DNA of 64,000 nucleotides from [Phormidium] sp. LEGE 05292 (GCF_015207735.1 NZ_JADEWG010000008.1:28678-92677), one strand, 5' to 3'. Numbered from the stretch's first letter, positions 47,268-57,921 are shown. A program made the numbers and translations. The notes: a model not told the origin generated them from the letters alone.

Positions 47268-47573
47268 CTGAAAGTTGTCAGTTGATTGTTTAATAACCAA
47301 GTAATTTTAGATTTTGGGTTTCGGGTTTTTGTTTGGAAAATCTGAAATCTGAAATCTAAAATAGTTTTTAGGGGCAGGAGAGAAATTTTTAATTAGAATA
47401 GTTGAATAATTACTCAAGTCAAATCCCCCCTAACCCCCCTTACCAAGGGGGGAATGAGATTCAACTTCCCTTTTGGTAAGGGAGGAACGAGATTCAAAGT
47501 CCCCTTTACCAAGGGGGGAATGAGATTCAAAGTCCCTTTTGGTAAGGGAGGAATGAGATTCTAAGTCCCCTTG
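47268..47573. repeat. Tandem 33-bp hairpin repeats, first part
   Basis: From about 47434 on there are four and a half units of 33 bp, each a hairpin (CCCCTT-ACC-AAGGGG type) plus the constant tail GGAATGAGATTCAAAGT. Two unit types alternate: TTTACCAAGGGGGG and TTTTGGTAAGGGAGG. Because 33 is a multiple of three, a spurious frame (47430-47651) runs through. Related words occur on the other strand at 59885-60008. The hemA-proximal part, 47268-47430, holds no gene. Confidence 0.85.
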
Positions 47574-47712
47574 TAATACCAATTCAGGAAATGAATGATA
47601 CATATCTGGTAAAGGCGGGTTTTGTTGAAGATTTGATTGTGGGTAGTCCAAAATATTGGCTAAACCCGCCCCTACAAATTATTTGTATCAACCTTAACGT
47701 GAAATGGTATTA
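47574..47712. mobile_element. MITE with TA target duplication (IS630/Tc1-like ends)
   Basis: A 139-bp block bounded by TAATACCAATTCA and its near-perfect reverse complement TGAAATGGTATTA (12 of 13 positions match). It contains no reading frame. It interrupts the loop of the fifth 33-bp repeat unit: CCCCTTG lies left of it and GAGGGGAACGAGATTCAAAG right. The TA at each edge fits the TA target duplication of IS630/Tc1-type elements. Confidence 0.75.
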
Positions 47713-47822
47713 GAGGGGAACGAGATTCAAAGTCCCCCTTTGTAAGGGGGATTTAGGGGGATTGCCTACGGCACGCTACGCGAACGAAAAGGCTGAAGTT
47801 TCATTTATTGGACTGCAATATA
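47713..47822. repeat. Tandem 33-bp hairpin repeats, remainder
   Basis: The right half of unit five and a sixth, degenerate unit (CCCCCTTTGTAAGGGGG) follow the MITE. A fragment of the GCACGCTACGCGAACG type lies at about 47770. Confidence 0.7.
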
Positions 47823-50810
47823 ATGCAATCTAAAATTGAAAAACGAGAATCTCAAAGGGTTTTCCCTAAATTTGCCCAACTAATTTTATGGTTGTTGGGT
47901 TTATGGTTGGGTGTAGAGTTATTGTGTCGCTTAATAGCAGAGGCTTTATGGTTTGCTGAGGTTGATTATCAATCAGCTTTTTGGATACGCTTAGGAACTC
48001 AGCTGGGTTTATGGACGATCGCACTTTTTTCACTAGGCTTTTTGCTGTTTAATTTAAATATTGCTGAACGCCATAGTTATCCTCCGCCTCATTCGTCATT
48101 TTCGGAACTTAGAAAAACTCCCCTTTTAACTAAATATAAGACTGAAGATGAGCAGCGAAGTTTTAGTTTCGGTTTAGGTGGGCTTTTAACTCTCACGATC
48201 GCATTAAGTTTACTGGTAGGATTGTTGGTTTTTCATTATGGTAAAGTTGCTTTTACCTATTGGCAACCAAATGTAAATTTTACAGCAGTATCTACTATTA
48301 TTACAGCCAATTTCGCTCCTGGCTCAATTTGGCAAAACTTACAAAATTCTCCTTGGTGGCAATTAATTTTTATTCCCATAGTTTTAATAATAATTGTTAT
48401 TAAACATAGAATTGTTCTAAAAGCGATCGCTATTTTAATTAGTCTCAGCTTCGGTATAGTCTTTTCAGGGCAATGGATAAAATTTTTACAATATTTTCAA
48501 GCGCAAGCTTTTGATAGTAACGATCCTTTATTTAATCGAAATATTGGCTTTTATGTTTTTAAATTACCAATTTGGCAATTATTAGAATTTTGGCTTTCAG
48601 GTCTATTTGGATTTGGTTTTATAGCTGTAATTTTAATTTATTTACTATCAGGCAATAGCTTAAGTGAAGGTAAATTCCCTGGTTTTAGTAAAGCGCAGCA
48701 AAAGCATTTATTATTACTCGGCGGCGCAGTCATGCTGTGCATATCTTATAGCTATTGGTTGCGGCGTTATGAATTATTGTATTCAACTCAAGGGGTAGTT
48801 TACGGTGCTAGTTTTACTGATGTTACAGTGCAATTACCGATTTATACTTTGCTGAGTTTGGTGGGATTGGCGATCGCTATTTTACTATTTTGGCGATCGA
48901 TTTTCCCCAAATCAGCTAAACCAGGAAAAAAACAGTCAAATAAACGCAGTTTATATTTCTTATTCACAAGCGGATTTATTTTACTTTTTTCTAGTTTGTT
49001 TGTATTTTCATTTATTCTTCCTGAAGTTGTCCAAAAATTAGTTGTTCAACCCAACGAAGTAAACAGGGAACGAGCTTTTTTTGAAAATAGTATTAAATTA
49101 ACTAGAGAGGCATTTCAACTAGATAAAGTTGAAGTTGAAACTTTTAATCCTCAAGGTGATTTAAGTGCAGCTGATATTACCAAAAATAATGACACTATTC
49201 GGAATATTCGCCTTTGGGATACCCGTCCACTTTTAGAAACTAATCGTCAATTACAACAATTCCGGCCTTATTATAAATTTCCTAGTGCAGATATCGATCG
49301 CTATACATTAGCCACTTTAACACCTAAACAAACCGAAAAAAGACAAGTAATTCTAGCTGCTAGAGAGTTAGATTATAATGACGTTCCTGAAGCAGCGAAA
49401 ACCTGGGTAAACCAACATTTAGTTTATACTCATGGTTATGGATTTACGATGAGTCCAGTCAATATAGCTGCACCAGGAGGACTACCATATTATTTCGTCA
49501 AGAATATAGGTGCGGGAACAAAAGATGGCAATTTACAAACATCAAGTCCGCTAATTCGCTACAGTATTCCTACTAGTAATCCCCGAATTTATTATGGAGA
49601 AATTTCTGATACTTATGTGATGACTAACACCAAAACTAAAGAACTGGACTATCCCAGTGGAGACGAAAATGTTTATAACACTTACGATGGGTTTGGTGGA
49701 ATTAAAATTGGCGTTTGGTGGCGAAAAGGGGTTTTTGCTAAATATTTAAATGATTGGCAAATGTTATTAACAAGTAATATTACCGAAGAAACTAAGATAC
49801 TGTTTCGCCGCAATATTAATGAAAGAGTTCAAGCGATCGCACCTTTTTTAAGTTATGATAATTCGCCTTATTTAGTAGTTACAGATGATCCTGAAGAATC
49901 AGAAATAGCAAATAATATTAGAAACCATTTATACTGGATTATTGATGCTTATACGACTAGCGATCGCTATCCCTATTCTGACCCAGGAAACAATAAATTT
50001 AACTATATTAGAAACTCAGTGAAAGTAGTCATTGATGCCTACAACGGCGATGTAGATTTTTATGTAGCCGATCCTGAAGACCCAATTATTAAAAGCTTAT
50101 CTGCTATCTTTCCCAAAATGTTTCAACCTCTGTCTGTGATGCCTGCGGCACTTCGCACTCATATTCGGTATCCCATAGATATTTACAGCATTCAATCGGA
50201 AAGATTACTCGCCTATCACATGACAGATCCCACTGTTTTTTATAATCGAGAAGATTTATGGCAGATTCCAACAGAAATTTATGGTGGTAAACCACAAACA
50301 GTTGAACCTTATTATTTAATCATGAAATTGCCTACTGCCAAAGAGGAAGAATTCATTTTATTACTTCCTTTTACACCTAAAGGCAGAACAAACTTAATTG
50401 CTTGGTTAGCAGGTCGTTCTGATGGTCAAGAATATGGTCGTTTATTACTTTATCAATTCCCCAAACAACAATTAGTTTTTGGCCCGGAACAAATTGAAGC
50501 TTTAATTAACCAAGACCCCGTAATTTCTCAGCAAATTTCCCTGTGGAATCGTCAAGGTTCAAAGGCAATTCAAGGCAATTTATTAATCATTCCGATTGAA
50601 CGATCGCTACTTTATGTAGAACCACTTTATTTAGAAGCAGAACAAAATAGCGTGCCAACTTTAGTGCGGGTAATTGTTGCTTATGAAAATCGCATTGTGA
50701 TGGCAGAAACTTTAGAACAAGCGATCGACGCAATTTTCCAACCCAAACAATCAACTCCCGCGCCTATTGTTCGTCCGGTGGAAACTAAACCAGAAGAAAA
50801 TGTTCAATAA
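47823..50810 (+). CDS. UPF0182 family membrane protein
   Basis: A protein of about 995 residues. Seven or so membrane helices fill the N-terminal third (about 15-395), and a large extracytoplasmic domain follows (about 400-980) with the family words [20 protein letters not shown]-like [20 protein letters not shown] [13 protein letters not shown] and [22 protein letters not shown] sequence. ATG 47823 is preferred over TTG 47808. The family is widespread in cyanobacteria and actinobacteria; no function is established. Confidence 0.92.
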   Translation: MQSKIEKRESQRVFPKFAQLILWLLGLWLGVELLCRLIAEALWFAEVDYQSAFWIRLGTQLGLWTIALFSLGFLLFNLNIAERHSYPPPHSSFSELRKTPLLTKYKTEDEQRSFSFGLGGLLTLTIALSLLVGLLVFHYGKVAFTYWQPNVNFTAVSTIITANFAPGSIWQNLQNSPWWQLIFIPIVLIIIVIKHRIVLKAIAILISLSFGIVFSGQWIKFLQYFQAQAFDSNDPLFNRNIGFYVFKLPIWQLLEFWLSGLFGFGFIAVILIYLLSGNSLSEGKFPGFSKAQQKHLLLLGGAVMLCISYSYWLRRYELLYSTQGVVYGASFTDVTVQLPIYTLLSLVGLAIAILLFWRSIFPKSAKPGKKQSNKRSLYFLFTSGFILLFSSLFVFSFILPEVVQKLVVQPNEVNRERAFFENSIKLTREAFQLDKVEVETFNPQGDLSAADITKNNDTIRNIRLWDTRPLLETNRQLQQFRPYYKFPSADIDRYTLATLTPKQTEKRQVILAARELDYNDVPEAAKTWVNQHLVYTHGYGFTMSPVNIAAPGGLPYYFVKNIGAGTKDGNLQTSSPLIRYSIPTSNPRIYYGEISDTYVMTNTKTKELDYPSGDENVYNTYDGFGGIKIGVWWRKGVFAKYLNDWQMLLTSNITEETKILFRRNINERVQAIAPFLSYDNSPYLVVTDDPEESEIANNIRNHLYWIIDAYTTSDRYPYSDPGNNKFNYIRNSVKVVIDAYNGDVDFYVADPEDPIIKSLSAIFPKMFQPLSVMPAALRTHIRYPIDIYSIQSERLLAYHMTDPTVFYNREDLWQIPTEIYGGKPQTVEPYYLIMKLPTAKEEEFILLLPFTPKGRTNLIAWLAGRSDGQEYGRLLLYQFPKQQLVFGPEQIEALINQDPVISQQISLWNRQGSKAIQGNLLIIPIERSLLYVEPLYLEAEQNSVPTLVRVIVAYENRIVMAETLEQAIDAIFQPKQSTPAPIVRPVETKPEENVQ

Positions 50811-50820
50811 TTAATCCCAA

Positions 50821-50911
50821 GTCTGTTGTAACGACTTTAGTCGTTCATTTCCGCAATTCAAGGACTAAAGTCCTGACAACGAACTAAAGGACTGAAGTCC
50901 TTACAACAGAC
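50821..50911. repeat. Compound palindromic repeat, ACTTTAGT family
   Basis: Three palindromes lie in a row: ACGACTTTAGTCGT (50831), AGGACTAAAGTCCT (50861) and AGGACTGAAGTCCT (50888). All are enclosed by a perfect 11-bp outer repeat GTCTGTTGTAA / TTACAACAGAC. It belongs to the same family as 10666, 16453 and 30291. Confidence 0.75.
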
Positions 50912-50922
50912 TAAACTATCAC

Positions 50923-51156
50923 TTATTTACTGACGATAATTGTCACACCACTCACTCCCCAAGCAGTAAAAAATCCGCGAAATAATTCTTCGCTAGCGGC
51001 ACTAATTTCGCCATCTTCACCGATAATTCCCCCGGTAATCAATTTTCCGCGATCGCTCAAAAAACTCAATCTCTGTTCGCCATTTTCATCCTTCTGGATT
51101 AACAAACGACCCCTGGCTAAAATTTGACCAGCACTACTTGAAATTGCACAACGCAT
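50923..51156 (-). CDS. Hypothetical protein (77 aa)
   Basis: A 77-residue protein with a Gly/Ile-rich C-terminus (ITGGIIGEDGEI, GFFTAWGVSGVTIIV). It has no signal peptide; the hydrophobic end may be a single membrane segment or a beta region. It starts at ATG 51156. It is flanked on both sides by dispersed repeats and no family is recognised. Confidence 0.6.
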   Translation of the reverse strand: MRCAISSSAGQILARGRLLIQKDENGEQRLSFLSDRGKLITGGIIGEDGEISAASEELFRGFFTAWGVSGVTIIVSK

Positions 51157-51194
51157 TGTTTATTTATTGTTCATAGTTCCTTGCTTATTTTACT

Positions 51195-51288
51195 GAGATT
51201 TTGCACCAAAAGGCAGAGCCTCTGTTTTTTGTTCCCAGGTTCAACCTGGGAACGAGTCAAGGAGGTTCTACCTCCCCTGCTGCAAGGT
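51195..51288. repeat. Dispersed multi-hairpin repeat, copy 3
   Basis: TTTGCACCAAAAGGCAGAGC, CCCAGGTTCAACCTGGG and GGAGGTTCTACCTCC, then CCCTGCTGCAAGG. It has the same module order as copies at 13309 and 32986. The central CCCAGGTT/AACCTGGG stem is perfect here. Confidence 0.75.
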
Positions 51289-51317
51289 CTAATTTTTCGT
51301 CAATCTAGCCGTTTTGA

Positions 51318-53228
51318 TCACAAAATAGTGCCAATTTGTTTGAGATAAACTGGTGTAAAAGGTTCACCCGATCTAAGTTGGTAATTTTCTATCCAACCTT
51401 CACGACGAATCGAAATATCATCACCTTGTTTTTCAACTATGGTTGCATCTTCGTAAGCATTTTGTACCAAAGTTTTTTCTGTTGCTGTGGGGTTATCTAA
51501 AACGATAATGTTGCTACCTTGGTAAAACATTCCATCGCTTTCTAAGATATCTTCGCAATATTCAGCGATCAATAAATCCAGCTTTGGATTGCGTAGTAAA
51601 CTTTGGACGTTAGTATTATAATTCTTGTGCATTACTTTTTTGGAGCGGTTAACAAATACTCCTTGACGACAAACTGCACCAACAGTCCAACCAGGGTATT
51701 TTAGCAGGATATGATCGATCGTTTCTTCCAATTCTTTCATAGAAATTCGGTTGAAAGTAATAATGGGGATTCTCGCTTCATTCGCATTTTTAAAGAAAGT
51801 CTCAATAATAAAAGATGGCACATCAACACTTTCTCCAAAAGCCGGATTTAAGTGCATAAAAATTCCCGGTGCAGCATTAATTTCCAGAATCGCAAAATTC
51901 CCAGACTTCCAAGATTCTGCGAGAGTTTCCGTAATCACATCAATTCCCATGCAAACCATTCGGAAATGCTGAGCAATATCTTGCGCCAAAATGATGTTAT
52001 CTGGATGAACTGTAGCGGTAGCATCTATGCTTACTCCACCAGCAGAAAGATTTGCAACTTTACGCAAATAAATTGTTTTATCTGCTTCAATTACGCTATC
52101 CATTGTCAAGTTTTGTTCATCCAAAAACATCTCCATTGCTTCATCAACTTGAATTTTTCCCATTGGTGAAGTCGGAGTATCTAATCTTTCTGGTTTAGAA
52201 TTTTCCTTGGTAATTAATTCCGAAATAGTCGAGTTCCCATCACCATTTACCCAAGCAGGACGACGTTCGGTAGCGGCTACAAATTTGCCATTGACGCATA
52301 ATAAACGAAAATCCGCTCCTGTGTAACTTCTCTCGACAATAATATTTACAGGTTGGGTTTCGGGAATGGCTTTTAATGCACGATTAAAAGCGTGTTCTAA
52401 TTCATCACCATTTTGCACATTTGCTGTTACTCCAATTCCTTTATGACCGACAACTGGTTTAACTGCTACTGGATAACCAACGATATCGGCTGCATCTAAA
52501 GCACCTCTGAAAGTGCTAACAATATCACCTTTAGGTACTGGAAAACCAAGGGTGTACAAAAAATCCTTACAGTCATCTTTACGAGTGGTAAAATCAGAAT
52601 CTAAATGGCTGTCACGGTCAAAGGTTGTAGCTACACCACGCACTAATTTTTTCCCATAACCATACTGCATTAATCCTTCATCCCACAAGTAAAATACAGG
52701 AATGCCTTTTTGAGTTGCGGTACGGAATAAAGAATAAACTGTTGGCCCTCCATAAACTGAGGCGCGAAACATTTCTTGCAGGAATTTAAATTTTTTATGC
52801 ACTGGGAAATCATCGTTTTGGGTAATTGCTTCCCACCAATCCCAAACAAAGTAAATTACTGCTTTTGTAGTTCTAGCGTGGATAGTTTCTACTGCGATTC
52901 TTTGATGATTTTTACATGAGGTTACACTCCATTCTTTGGGATGTAAGTTCATCTGTAATTTACCTACTTCCATGATAGTTTCGGCTAATAAGTGTCCGTA
53001 AGATTCATATTGTTTATCTTTTAATTGGGGACAAAATTTACTAATTTCTGTAACGTAATCTTCAATAGCTAAAGGTTCCAGATCTCCAGTGAGGTCAAAA
53101 TCAAAAACGATCGCTGCTGTGCTTAAATATGGGTTTGGCCCTACGTAGTGCTGAATGTTAAAAATGTCAAAAGCGTCTTTTTCTCTAGCATTAATTCTGG
53201 GGTCATCACTAATTTTTTCTCTGATCAT
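51318..53228 (-). CDS. cphA2: Cyanophycin synthetase 2-type enzyme (CphA2-like)
   Basis: A 636-residue protein with the cyanophycin synthetase N-terminal domain and an ATP-grasp domain (about 215-480; VGYPVAVKPVVGHKGIGV, FRLLCVNGKFVAATERRPA, LEINAAPGI). The Mur-ligase domain of CphA1 (about 900 residues) with its GTNGKTTT-type site is missing; only a short C-terminal remnant is present. That architecture defines CphA2, which polymerises beta-Asp-Arg dipeptides with ATP. The start ATG 53228 follows AAGGAGATAGTA. It is divergent from cyanophycinase with a small gene between. Confidence 0.88.
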   Translation of the reverse strand: MIREKISDDPRINAREKDAFDIFNIQHYVGPNPYLSTAAIVFDFDLTGDLEPLAIEDYVTEISKFCPQLKDKQYESYGHLLAETIMEVGKLQMNLHPKEWSVTSCKNHQRIAVETIHARTTKAVIYFVWDWWEAITQNDDFPVHKKFKFLQEMFRASVYGGPTVYSLFRTATQKGIPVFYLWDEGLMQYGYGKKLVRGVATTFDRDSHLDSDFTTRKDDCKDFLYTLGFPVPKGDIVSTFRGALDAADIVGYPVAVKPVVGHKGIGVTANVQNGDELEHAFNRALKAIPETQPVNIIVERSYTGADFRLLCVNGKFVAATERRPAWVNGDGNSTISELITKENSKPERLDTPTSPMGKIQVDEAMEMFLDEQNLTMDSVIEADKTIYLRKVANLSAGGVSIDATATVHPDNIILAQDIAQHFRMVCMGIDVITETLAESWKSGNFAILEINAAPGIFMHLNPAFGESVDVPSFIIETFFKNANEARIPIITFNRISMKELEETIDHILLKYPGWTVGAVCRQGVFVNRSKKVMHKNYNTNVQSLLRNPKLDLLIAEYCEDILESDGMFYQGSNIIVLDNPTATEKTLVQNAYEDATIVEKQGDDISIRREGWIENYQLRSGEPFTPVYLKQIGTIL

Positions 53229-53523
53229 TACTATCTCCTTTGGTAGAACACTCTAATTTAGCGATCGCTCCTGCAATTAGCTAATATCTTTACCCAGTTT
53301 TAGTTTATTTTTGAGATAATTTCTTCTACCTATAGTCAGTATTTACAGTTTGATCCCAAAGCTGTTGCAATTTTATCTAAAAGTTGCTTGAGAAACTATT
53401 TTTTATTCCTAGAAGAACCAATGAAATATATCGTTGAAAGCTACCCCTTGAGAAAGATGTCTTTATTAAAGCAGCGCCGTAAATTAAATTGTAAATAAGA
53501 TTACATTTTAGGAGGACAGTAAA

Positions 53524-53721
53524 ATGACTGTCACGATAACTCCTCTAAGAGAAGAAGTTCATCAATTAGCTGAAAAAGCTTTTCACCTAAACCTGATTTC
53601 GGGTTACGGAGATGGTGAATATAGCGACGAGTACCAAATCGTTTACCAGGGTAAACCTAGACATCTCCACTTAGAAAAGGCACGTTCTTTTTTAACCAAA
53701 TTAATCCAGAAATCACGTTAG
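53524..53721 (+). CDS. Small conserved hypothetical protein (65 aa)
   Basis: A 65-residue protein of the pattern MTVTITPLREEVHQLAEKAF, then GYGDGEYSDEYQIVYQGKPRHLHLEKARSFLTKL (quoted in part). It starts with ATG after AGGAGGACAGTAAA, an excellent ribosome site. It lies between the divergent cphA2 and cphB genes, on the cphB strand. No family is recognised; its position suggests a link to cyanophycin metabolism, but that is inference. Confidence 0.75.
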   Translation: MTVTITPLREEVHQLAEKAFHLNLISGYGDGEYSDEYQIVYQGKPRHLHLEKARSFLTKLIQKSR

Positions 53722-54005
53722 GAACCGTTCTTGGCATCAAGCAACAAATTTAAATTTCCTTTCTCCTGATTCACAAATAGGATTGGGAGGTTTTGTTTTG
53801 TTAATAGCAACGGATTGAAAATATTTTACATTTTTACTTGCAATTGTTTATCTCTCTTAAAGCATAAGCTTTTAGAAGGAGGATATATCACATTTAAAAA
53901 CTTTATTCTGTATTAATATCTACCAAATGACTGTTTCAAACGGATAAATAACCATGTTTTACTAAAATTGCTAACAAAGTGAGTAATTTTAAAAAGCGAG
54001 TTTTT

Positions 54006-54836
54006 ATGGCTGACAATCAAGGAACAGGACAGTTAATAATTATTGGTGGTGCAGAAGACAGAGAGGGAGATTGTAGAGTACTTCGGGAATTTGTCCGCCG
54101 TGCGGGAGGTACGAAAGCTAACGTTGTTATTATGACCGCAGCAACAGAATTACCCAGAGAAGTAGGAGAAGATTATACAAAAATATTTGAACGTTTGGGA
54201 GCAGAAAACGTTCGGATTATTGATACTGTTACCAGAGATGATGCTAGCTCACAGACATATTTAGAAGCAGTAGAAAAAGCTACTGGTGTATTTTTCACTG
54301 GCGGCGATCAAGCGCGAATTACTAGTATCATTAAAGGCACTGAACTCGATGCTTTAATTCACAGACGCTACGCTGAAGGTGTTGTGGTTGCTGGTACTAG
54401 CGCAGGTGCAGCTATGATGCCTGATGTCATGATTGTAGAAGGAGATTCGACGACAAATGCGAGAGCAGAAGTGGTAGAAATGGGTCCCGGAATGGGATTT
54501 CTGCCCGGAATTGTCATCGATCAACATTTTTCTCAACGGGGACGTTTAGGACGTTTGATTGCTGCTTTAGCACAGCAACCTGCTGTTTTAGGATTTGGAA
54601 TTGATGAAGATACGGCAATAATAGTTAGCCAAGATGTAATTGAAGTAGTTGGTAGTGGTTCTGTAACAATTGTCGATGTGGCAGAAATTACTCATAGTAA
54701 TGTAGATAGCCTTTTGAAGGATGAAGTAATGGCAATTTGTGGCGCTAGATTGCACATTCTTCCTGAAGGTTATAGCTACAATTTGAAGAATAGAAAACCA
54801 ATTTTAGAACGCATTCCTCAAGCAGCAGCAGCTTAG
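54006..54836 (+). CDS. cphB: Cyanophycinase
   Basis: A 276-residue serine peptidase (family S51) that cuts cyanophycin into beta-Asp-Arg dipeptides. It has the nucleophile elbow GTSAGAA with Ser132, the GGDQARI block, VVDQHF-like IVIDQHFSQRGRLGRL and GFGIDEDTAII. ATG 54006 is preferred over GTG 53979 because family members start just before the IIIGGAED strand. The usual cphB-cphA1 order is absent here; instead a CphA2-type gene is divergent from it. Confidence 0.94.
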   Translation: MADNQGTGQLIIIGGAEDREGDCRVLREFVRRAGGTKANVVIMTAATELPREVGEDYTKIFERLGAENVRIIDTVTRDDASSQTYLEAVEKATGVFFTGGDQARITSIIKGTELDALIHRRYAEGVVVAGTSAGAAMMPDVMIVEGDSTTNARAEVVEMGPGMGFLPGIVIDQHFSQRGRLGRLIAALAQQPAVLGFGIDEDTAIIVSQDVIEVVGSGSVTIVDVAEITHSNVDSLLKDEVMAICGARLHILPEGYSYNLKNRKPILERIPQAAAA

Positions 54837-54926
54837 GGAAATGGGGAGATGGGGGGATGGGGAGAAATTATTCAACTATATCCAAAACTCCCCCCACTTC
54901 CTCCCAGTGCCCAGTCCTTGTTCCCC
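54837..54926. repeat. GGGGAGAT low-complexity tract
   Basis: GATGGGGGGATGGGGAGA-type words are followed by C-rich words (CCCCCCACTTCCTCCC), giving an imperfect hairpin between the converging cphB and ABC ATPase genes. The same words occur at the window end (63906-64000). Confidence 0.6.
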
Positions 54927-55715
54927 TTACAAAATATTATCGAGAAATTGTTTTGCCCGATCGCACTTTGGATTTGAGAAAAACTGCTCTGGGGGTGAGT
55001 CTTCGGCTAGTTTTCCTTGATCTAAGAATAAAATGCGATCGGCAACTTCTTTGGCAAAACCCATTTCGTGAGTCACAACTGCCATTGTCATGCCAGATTT
55101 TGCTAAATCTTTCATGACATCTAAAACTTCTTTCACCATTTCTGGATCGAGGGCAGATGTAGGTTCGTCAAATAACATGATATCGGGTTTCATGGCTAGG
55201 GAACGTGCGATCGCCACCCGTTGTTTTTGTCCCCCCGAAAGTTGCGAAGGATAAGCATTTGCCTTCGCTTCTAAACCTACCTTTTTTAACAAATCCATTC
55301 CCACTCTTCGCGCCTCTTCTTCAGAGATATTCTTCACCTTTAAAGGTGCATACATGATATTTTTAATCACCGTCATGTGTGGGAAAAGATTAAAATGTTG
55401 AAACACCATACCAACATTTTGCCGCACTTTCATAATGTCGGTTTTTGGCGAAGTAATTTCTTTGCCATCAATAAAAACCTTGCCGGAAGTAGGTGTTTCC
55501 AGTAAATTCATGCACCGCAAAAAGGTAGATTTTCCCGATCCAGAAGGGCCGATTAATGCCACTACTTGACCTCTGTCAATCTCAGTAGAAATCCCTTGCA
55601 AAACGTTGAGAGAACCGAAAGATTTATACAGATCTTCAACCTGAATTGCAATATCTGTTTTGCCGTTTAATGCCGCAGCATCTTTTTTAAGCACTCCGTT
55701 GTAATCGTCGTTCAA
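54927..55715 (-). CDS. Amino-acid ABC transporter ATPase (GlnQ/BgtA-like)
   Basis: A 262-residue cytosolic ATPase of the polar amino-acid importer class. Walker [10 protein letters not shown], signature [16 protein letters not shown], Walker [14 protein letters not shown] and H-loop VVTHEMGFA are all present; the family words [16 protein letters not shown] and [14 protein letters not shown] are typical. The first 24 residues are an extra leader. It overlaps the preceding fused binding-protein/permease gene by 29 bases, so the two are translationally coupled. Confidence 0.95.
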   Translation of the reverse strand: MNDDYNGVLKKDAAALNGKTDIAIQVEDLYKSFGSLNVLQGISTEIDRGQVVALIGPSGSGKSTFLRCMNLLETPTSGKVFIDGKEITSPKTDIMKVRQNVGMVFQHFNLFPHMTVIKNIMYAPLKVKNISEEEARRVGMDLLKKVGLEAKANAYPSQLSGGQKQRVAIARSLAMKPDIMLFDEPTSALDPEMVKEVLDVMKDLAKSGMTMAVVTHEMGFAKEVADRILFLDQGKLAEDSPPEQFFSNPKCDRAKQFLDNIL

Positions 55716-57921
55716 GTTTAGAACCTCCCCATGTTAAAAGCATTACCAAAACGTAATAAATTAAGCCAGCAACTAACAGTGGTTCAAAATAGATATATTT
55801 TTCTGCCCCTACAATTTGAGCGCGACGTAGCACATCCACCACACCAATTGTTGATACCAATGATGAATCTTTTAAAAGAGCAATACTTTCATTTACCAAG
55901 GAAGGTAAAATATTTTTCACTGCCTGCGGTAGGATAATATCTTTCATCATTGGTTGATAAGGCACTCCTAAAGATAAAGCCGCTTCTCTTTGCCCTTTAT
56001 CAACTGCGAGAATCCCTCCCCTAATTGTCTCAGAAATATATGCACCTGAGTTGAGAGTGAAGGTAATTACACCTGCCAACAATGCTGGAATATCATAACC
56101 AGTTAATTGAGGCGTTGCGTAATATACTAATGCAATTTGCAATAGTAACGGTGTACCTCTGAATACAGAAGTATAAACCTTCGCAAATATATTCAAAGGT
56201 TTGATGGTTGAAATTTTAAACAATGCCAGAACAATGCCCCAGAGAAATCCGAAGAATGAGGAAATTAGGGTAAATTGTAATGTTACAATTATGCCTTGAG
56301 CAATGAAAGGAATGCTACCCCAAGCTGTTTCAAAGCTTGATGGTTTTTTCTGTTCTTCAGCTGCTTGATTTCCGCCTTGGTTTTCAAACCATTTTTTGAC
56401 TAGTGCATCCATTTCTCCATTTTGTTTCATTTGCTGGAGAACTTTGTTAAACGGTTGCACTAATGGTGAACCTTTGGGAAATGCGATCGCAGATCCAGCT
56501 TCTTCCGAACTATTAGGAATAGTCGTAAATTCCAAGTCAGGATTATTAGCAATAAATCCCTTAGCAATGGCATCTTCAATAATTGCCGCACTGATGCGAT
56601 TAGATTTAATTTCTTGAATTAAATCGCCTGTTTTATTCAAAGCAACTATCTTTGCACCTTTGATTTTTTCTTTGGCAAATTTCTCTTGTGTCGATCCCAA
56701 TTGCACACCGACTTTTTTACCAGCTAAAGACGCAATTGTTGTCAGATTCGAGCCTTTTTTAGAAACGATCGTGTTTTTTGCTTCGTAGTAAATATCAGAA
56801 AAATCAACATTTTTTAGGCGTTCGGGAGTGGGAGTCATCCCCGCCATTGCAAAGTTTGCTCTTCCTGATTGTAAAGCTGGAATAATCCCACTAAAATCTG
56901 TATCTTTAATTTCCAGTTCGTAACCTAATTCTCTGGTAATGTATTTCGCAATATCAACATCAAAACCAATAATGTCATTGCCACTACCCGTTTTTCTAAA
57001 CTCATAAGGTGGGTAGTCAGCGGAAGTCACCATTATTAATTTTCGCCCTGTATTTTGGGTGTTTTGGGCGATTGGGGTATTGCTAGGAGTTGCAGCATTA
57101 GCGGCATTATTATTAGCTTGATAACTGCTAACTTTTGCACCATCACTACCAAACCATTTTGTTATCAATTTTTGTAATTCTCCGTTTTGTTTCATTTCTT
57201 GGAGAACTTGATTAAAAGAGTTAACTAATGGTGAATTTTTGGGAAATGCGATCGCCGATCCAACTTCTTCTGAAGTAGTAGGAATTGGTTCATAAGTTAA
57301 TTCGGGATTATTAGCAACATAACCCTTAGCAACTGTGTCTTCTAAAATTGCTGCATCTAAGCGTTTTGACTTTAATTCCTGAATGATACTTCCCGGTCTA
57401 TTTAATGCTACTACTTGGACATCTTTTAGGGATTTAGCAGTTTTTTCTTGTGTCGTTCCTAATTCAACTCCTACTTTTTTTCCGGCTAAATCTGCGGTAT
57501 TTTTCAGGTTACTAGTTTTCTGAGAAACTATGGTATTTTTGGCTTCATAGTAAAGGTCAGAAAATGCTACATTTTTCTTTCTTTCCGCAGTGGGAGTCAT
57601 TCCCGACATGGCAAAATCTGCCCTTCCTGACTGCAAAGCGGGAATAATTCCACTAAAATCTGTGTCCCTAATTTCCAGTTTGTAACCTAATTTTTTAGTA
57701 ATATATTTGGCAATGTCGATGTCAAAACCAACTATTTCACTGTTTCCGCTATCTGTTTGACGAAACTGGTAAGGTGGATAGTCAGCTGATGTCACCATGA
57801 CTAATTTTTTATCAGCATTGTCTTGTGCTGTTACATACTCAGTCTTCAAGTTTCCGACTATCAGAGATATGACTAATGTGGCAATAAATAAAATTGCCAT
57901 TAACCACTTTTTTCTAAACAT
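55687..57921 (-). CDS. Fused double substrate-binding protein and permease (Bgt/GlnP-like)
   Basis: A 744-residue importer subunit. A signal-anchor helix (about 8-23) leads to two tandem periplasmic-type binding domains (about 38-258 and 293-515). Each begins [10 protein letters not shown] or [10 protein letters not shown] and contains GFDxDIAKYIT and [16 protein letters not shown] HisM/GlnP-type permease follows (about 545-740, with five or so helices and the EAA-like loop [22 protein letters not shown]). BgtB of cyanobacteria is fused in this way with one binding domain; here there are two. It probably takes up glutamine or basic amino acids. Confidence 0.93.
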   Translation of the reverse strand: MFRKKWLMAILFIATLVISLIVGNLKTEYVTAQDNADKKLVMVTSADYPPYQFRQTDSGNSEIVGFDIDIAKYITKKLGYKLEIRDTDFSGIIPALQSGRADFAMSGMTPTAERKKNVAFSDLYYEAKNTIVSQKTSNLKNTADLAGKKVGVELGTTQEKTAKSLKDVQVVALNRPGSIIQELKSKRLDAAILEDTVAKGYVANNPELTYEPIPTTSEEVGSAIAFPKNSPLVNSFNQVLQEMKQNGELQKLITKWFGSDGAKVSSYQANNNAANAATPSNTPIAQNTQNTGRKLIMVTSADYPPYEFRKTGSGNDIIGFDVDIAKYITRELGYELEIKDTDFSGIIPALQSGRANFAMAGMTPTPERLKNVDFSDIYYEAKNTIVSKKGSNLTTIASLAGKKVGVQLGSTQEKFAKEKIKGAKIVALNKTGDLIQEIKSNRISAAIIEDAIAKGFIANNPDLEFTTIPNSSEEAGSAIAFPKGSPLVQPFNKVLQQMKQNGEMDALVKKWFENQGGNQAAEEQKKPSSFETAWGSIPFIAQGIIVTLQFTLISSFFGFLWGIVLALFKISTIKPLNIFAKVYTSVFRGTPLLLQIALVYYATPQLTGYDIPALLAGVITFTLNSGAYISETIRGGILAVDKGQREAALSLGVPYQPMMKDIILPQAVKNILPSLVNESIALLKDSSLVSTIGVVDVLRRAQIVGAEKYIYFEPLLVAGLIYYVLVMLLTWGGSKLERRLQRSA

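Noticed and set aside
47434..47573. Possible CRISPR array
   Set aside because: Units are contiguous with no variable spacers and the changes follow a hairpin pattern; no cas genes are present.
47430..47651. Minus-strand 73-codon frame with repeated LTKRDFESHSPLGKGD-like units
   Set aside because: It is a translation of the 33-bp hairpin repeats and runs into the MITE; the period is a multiple of three, so the frame stays open by chance.
54857..55117. Plus-strand 86-codon frame
   Set aside because: It is antisense to the end of the amino-acid ABC ATPase and starts in low-complexity sequence.
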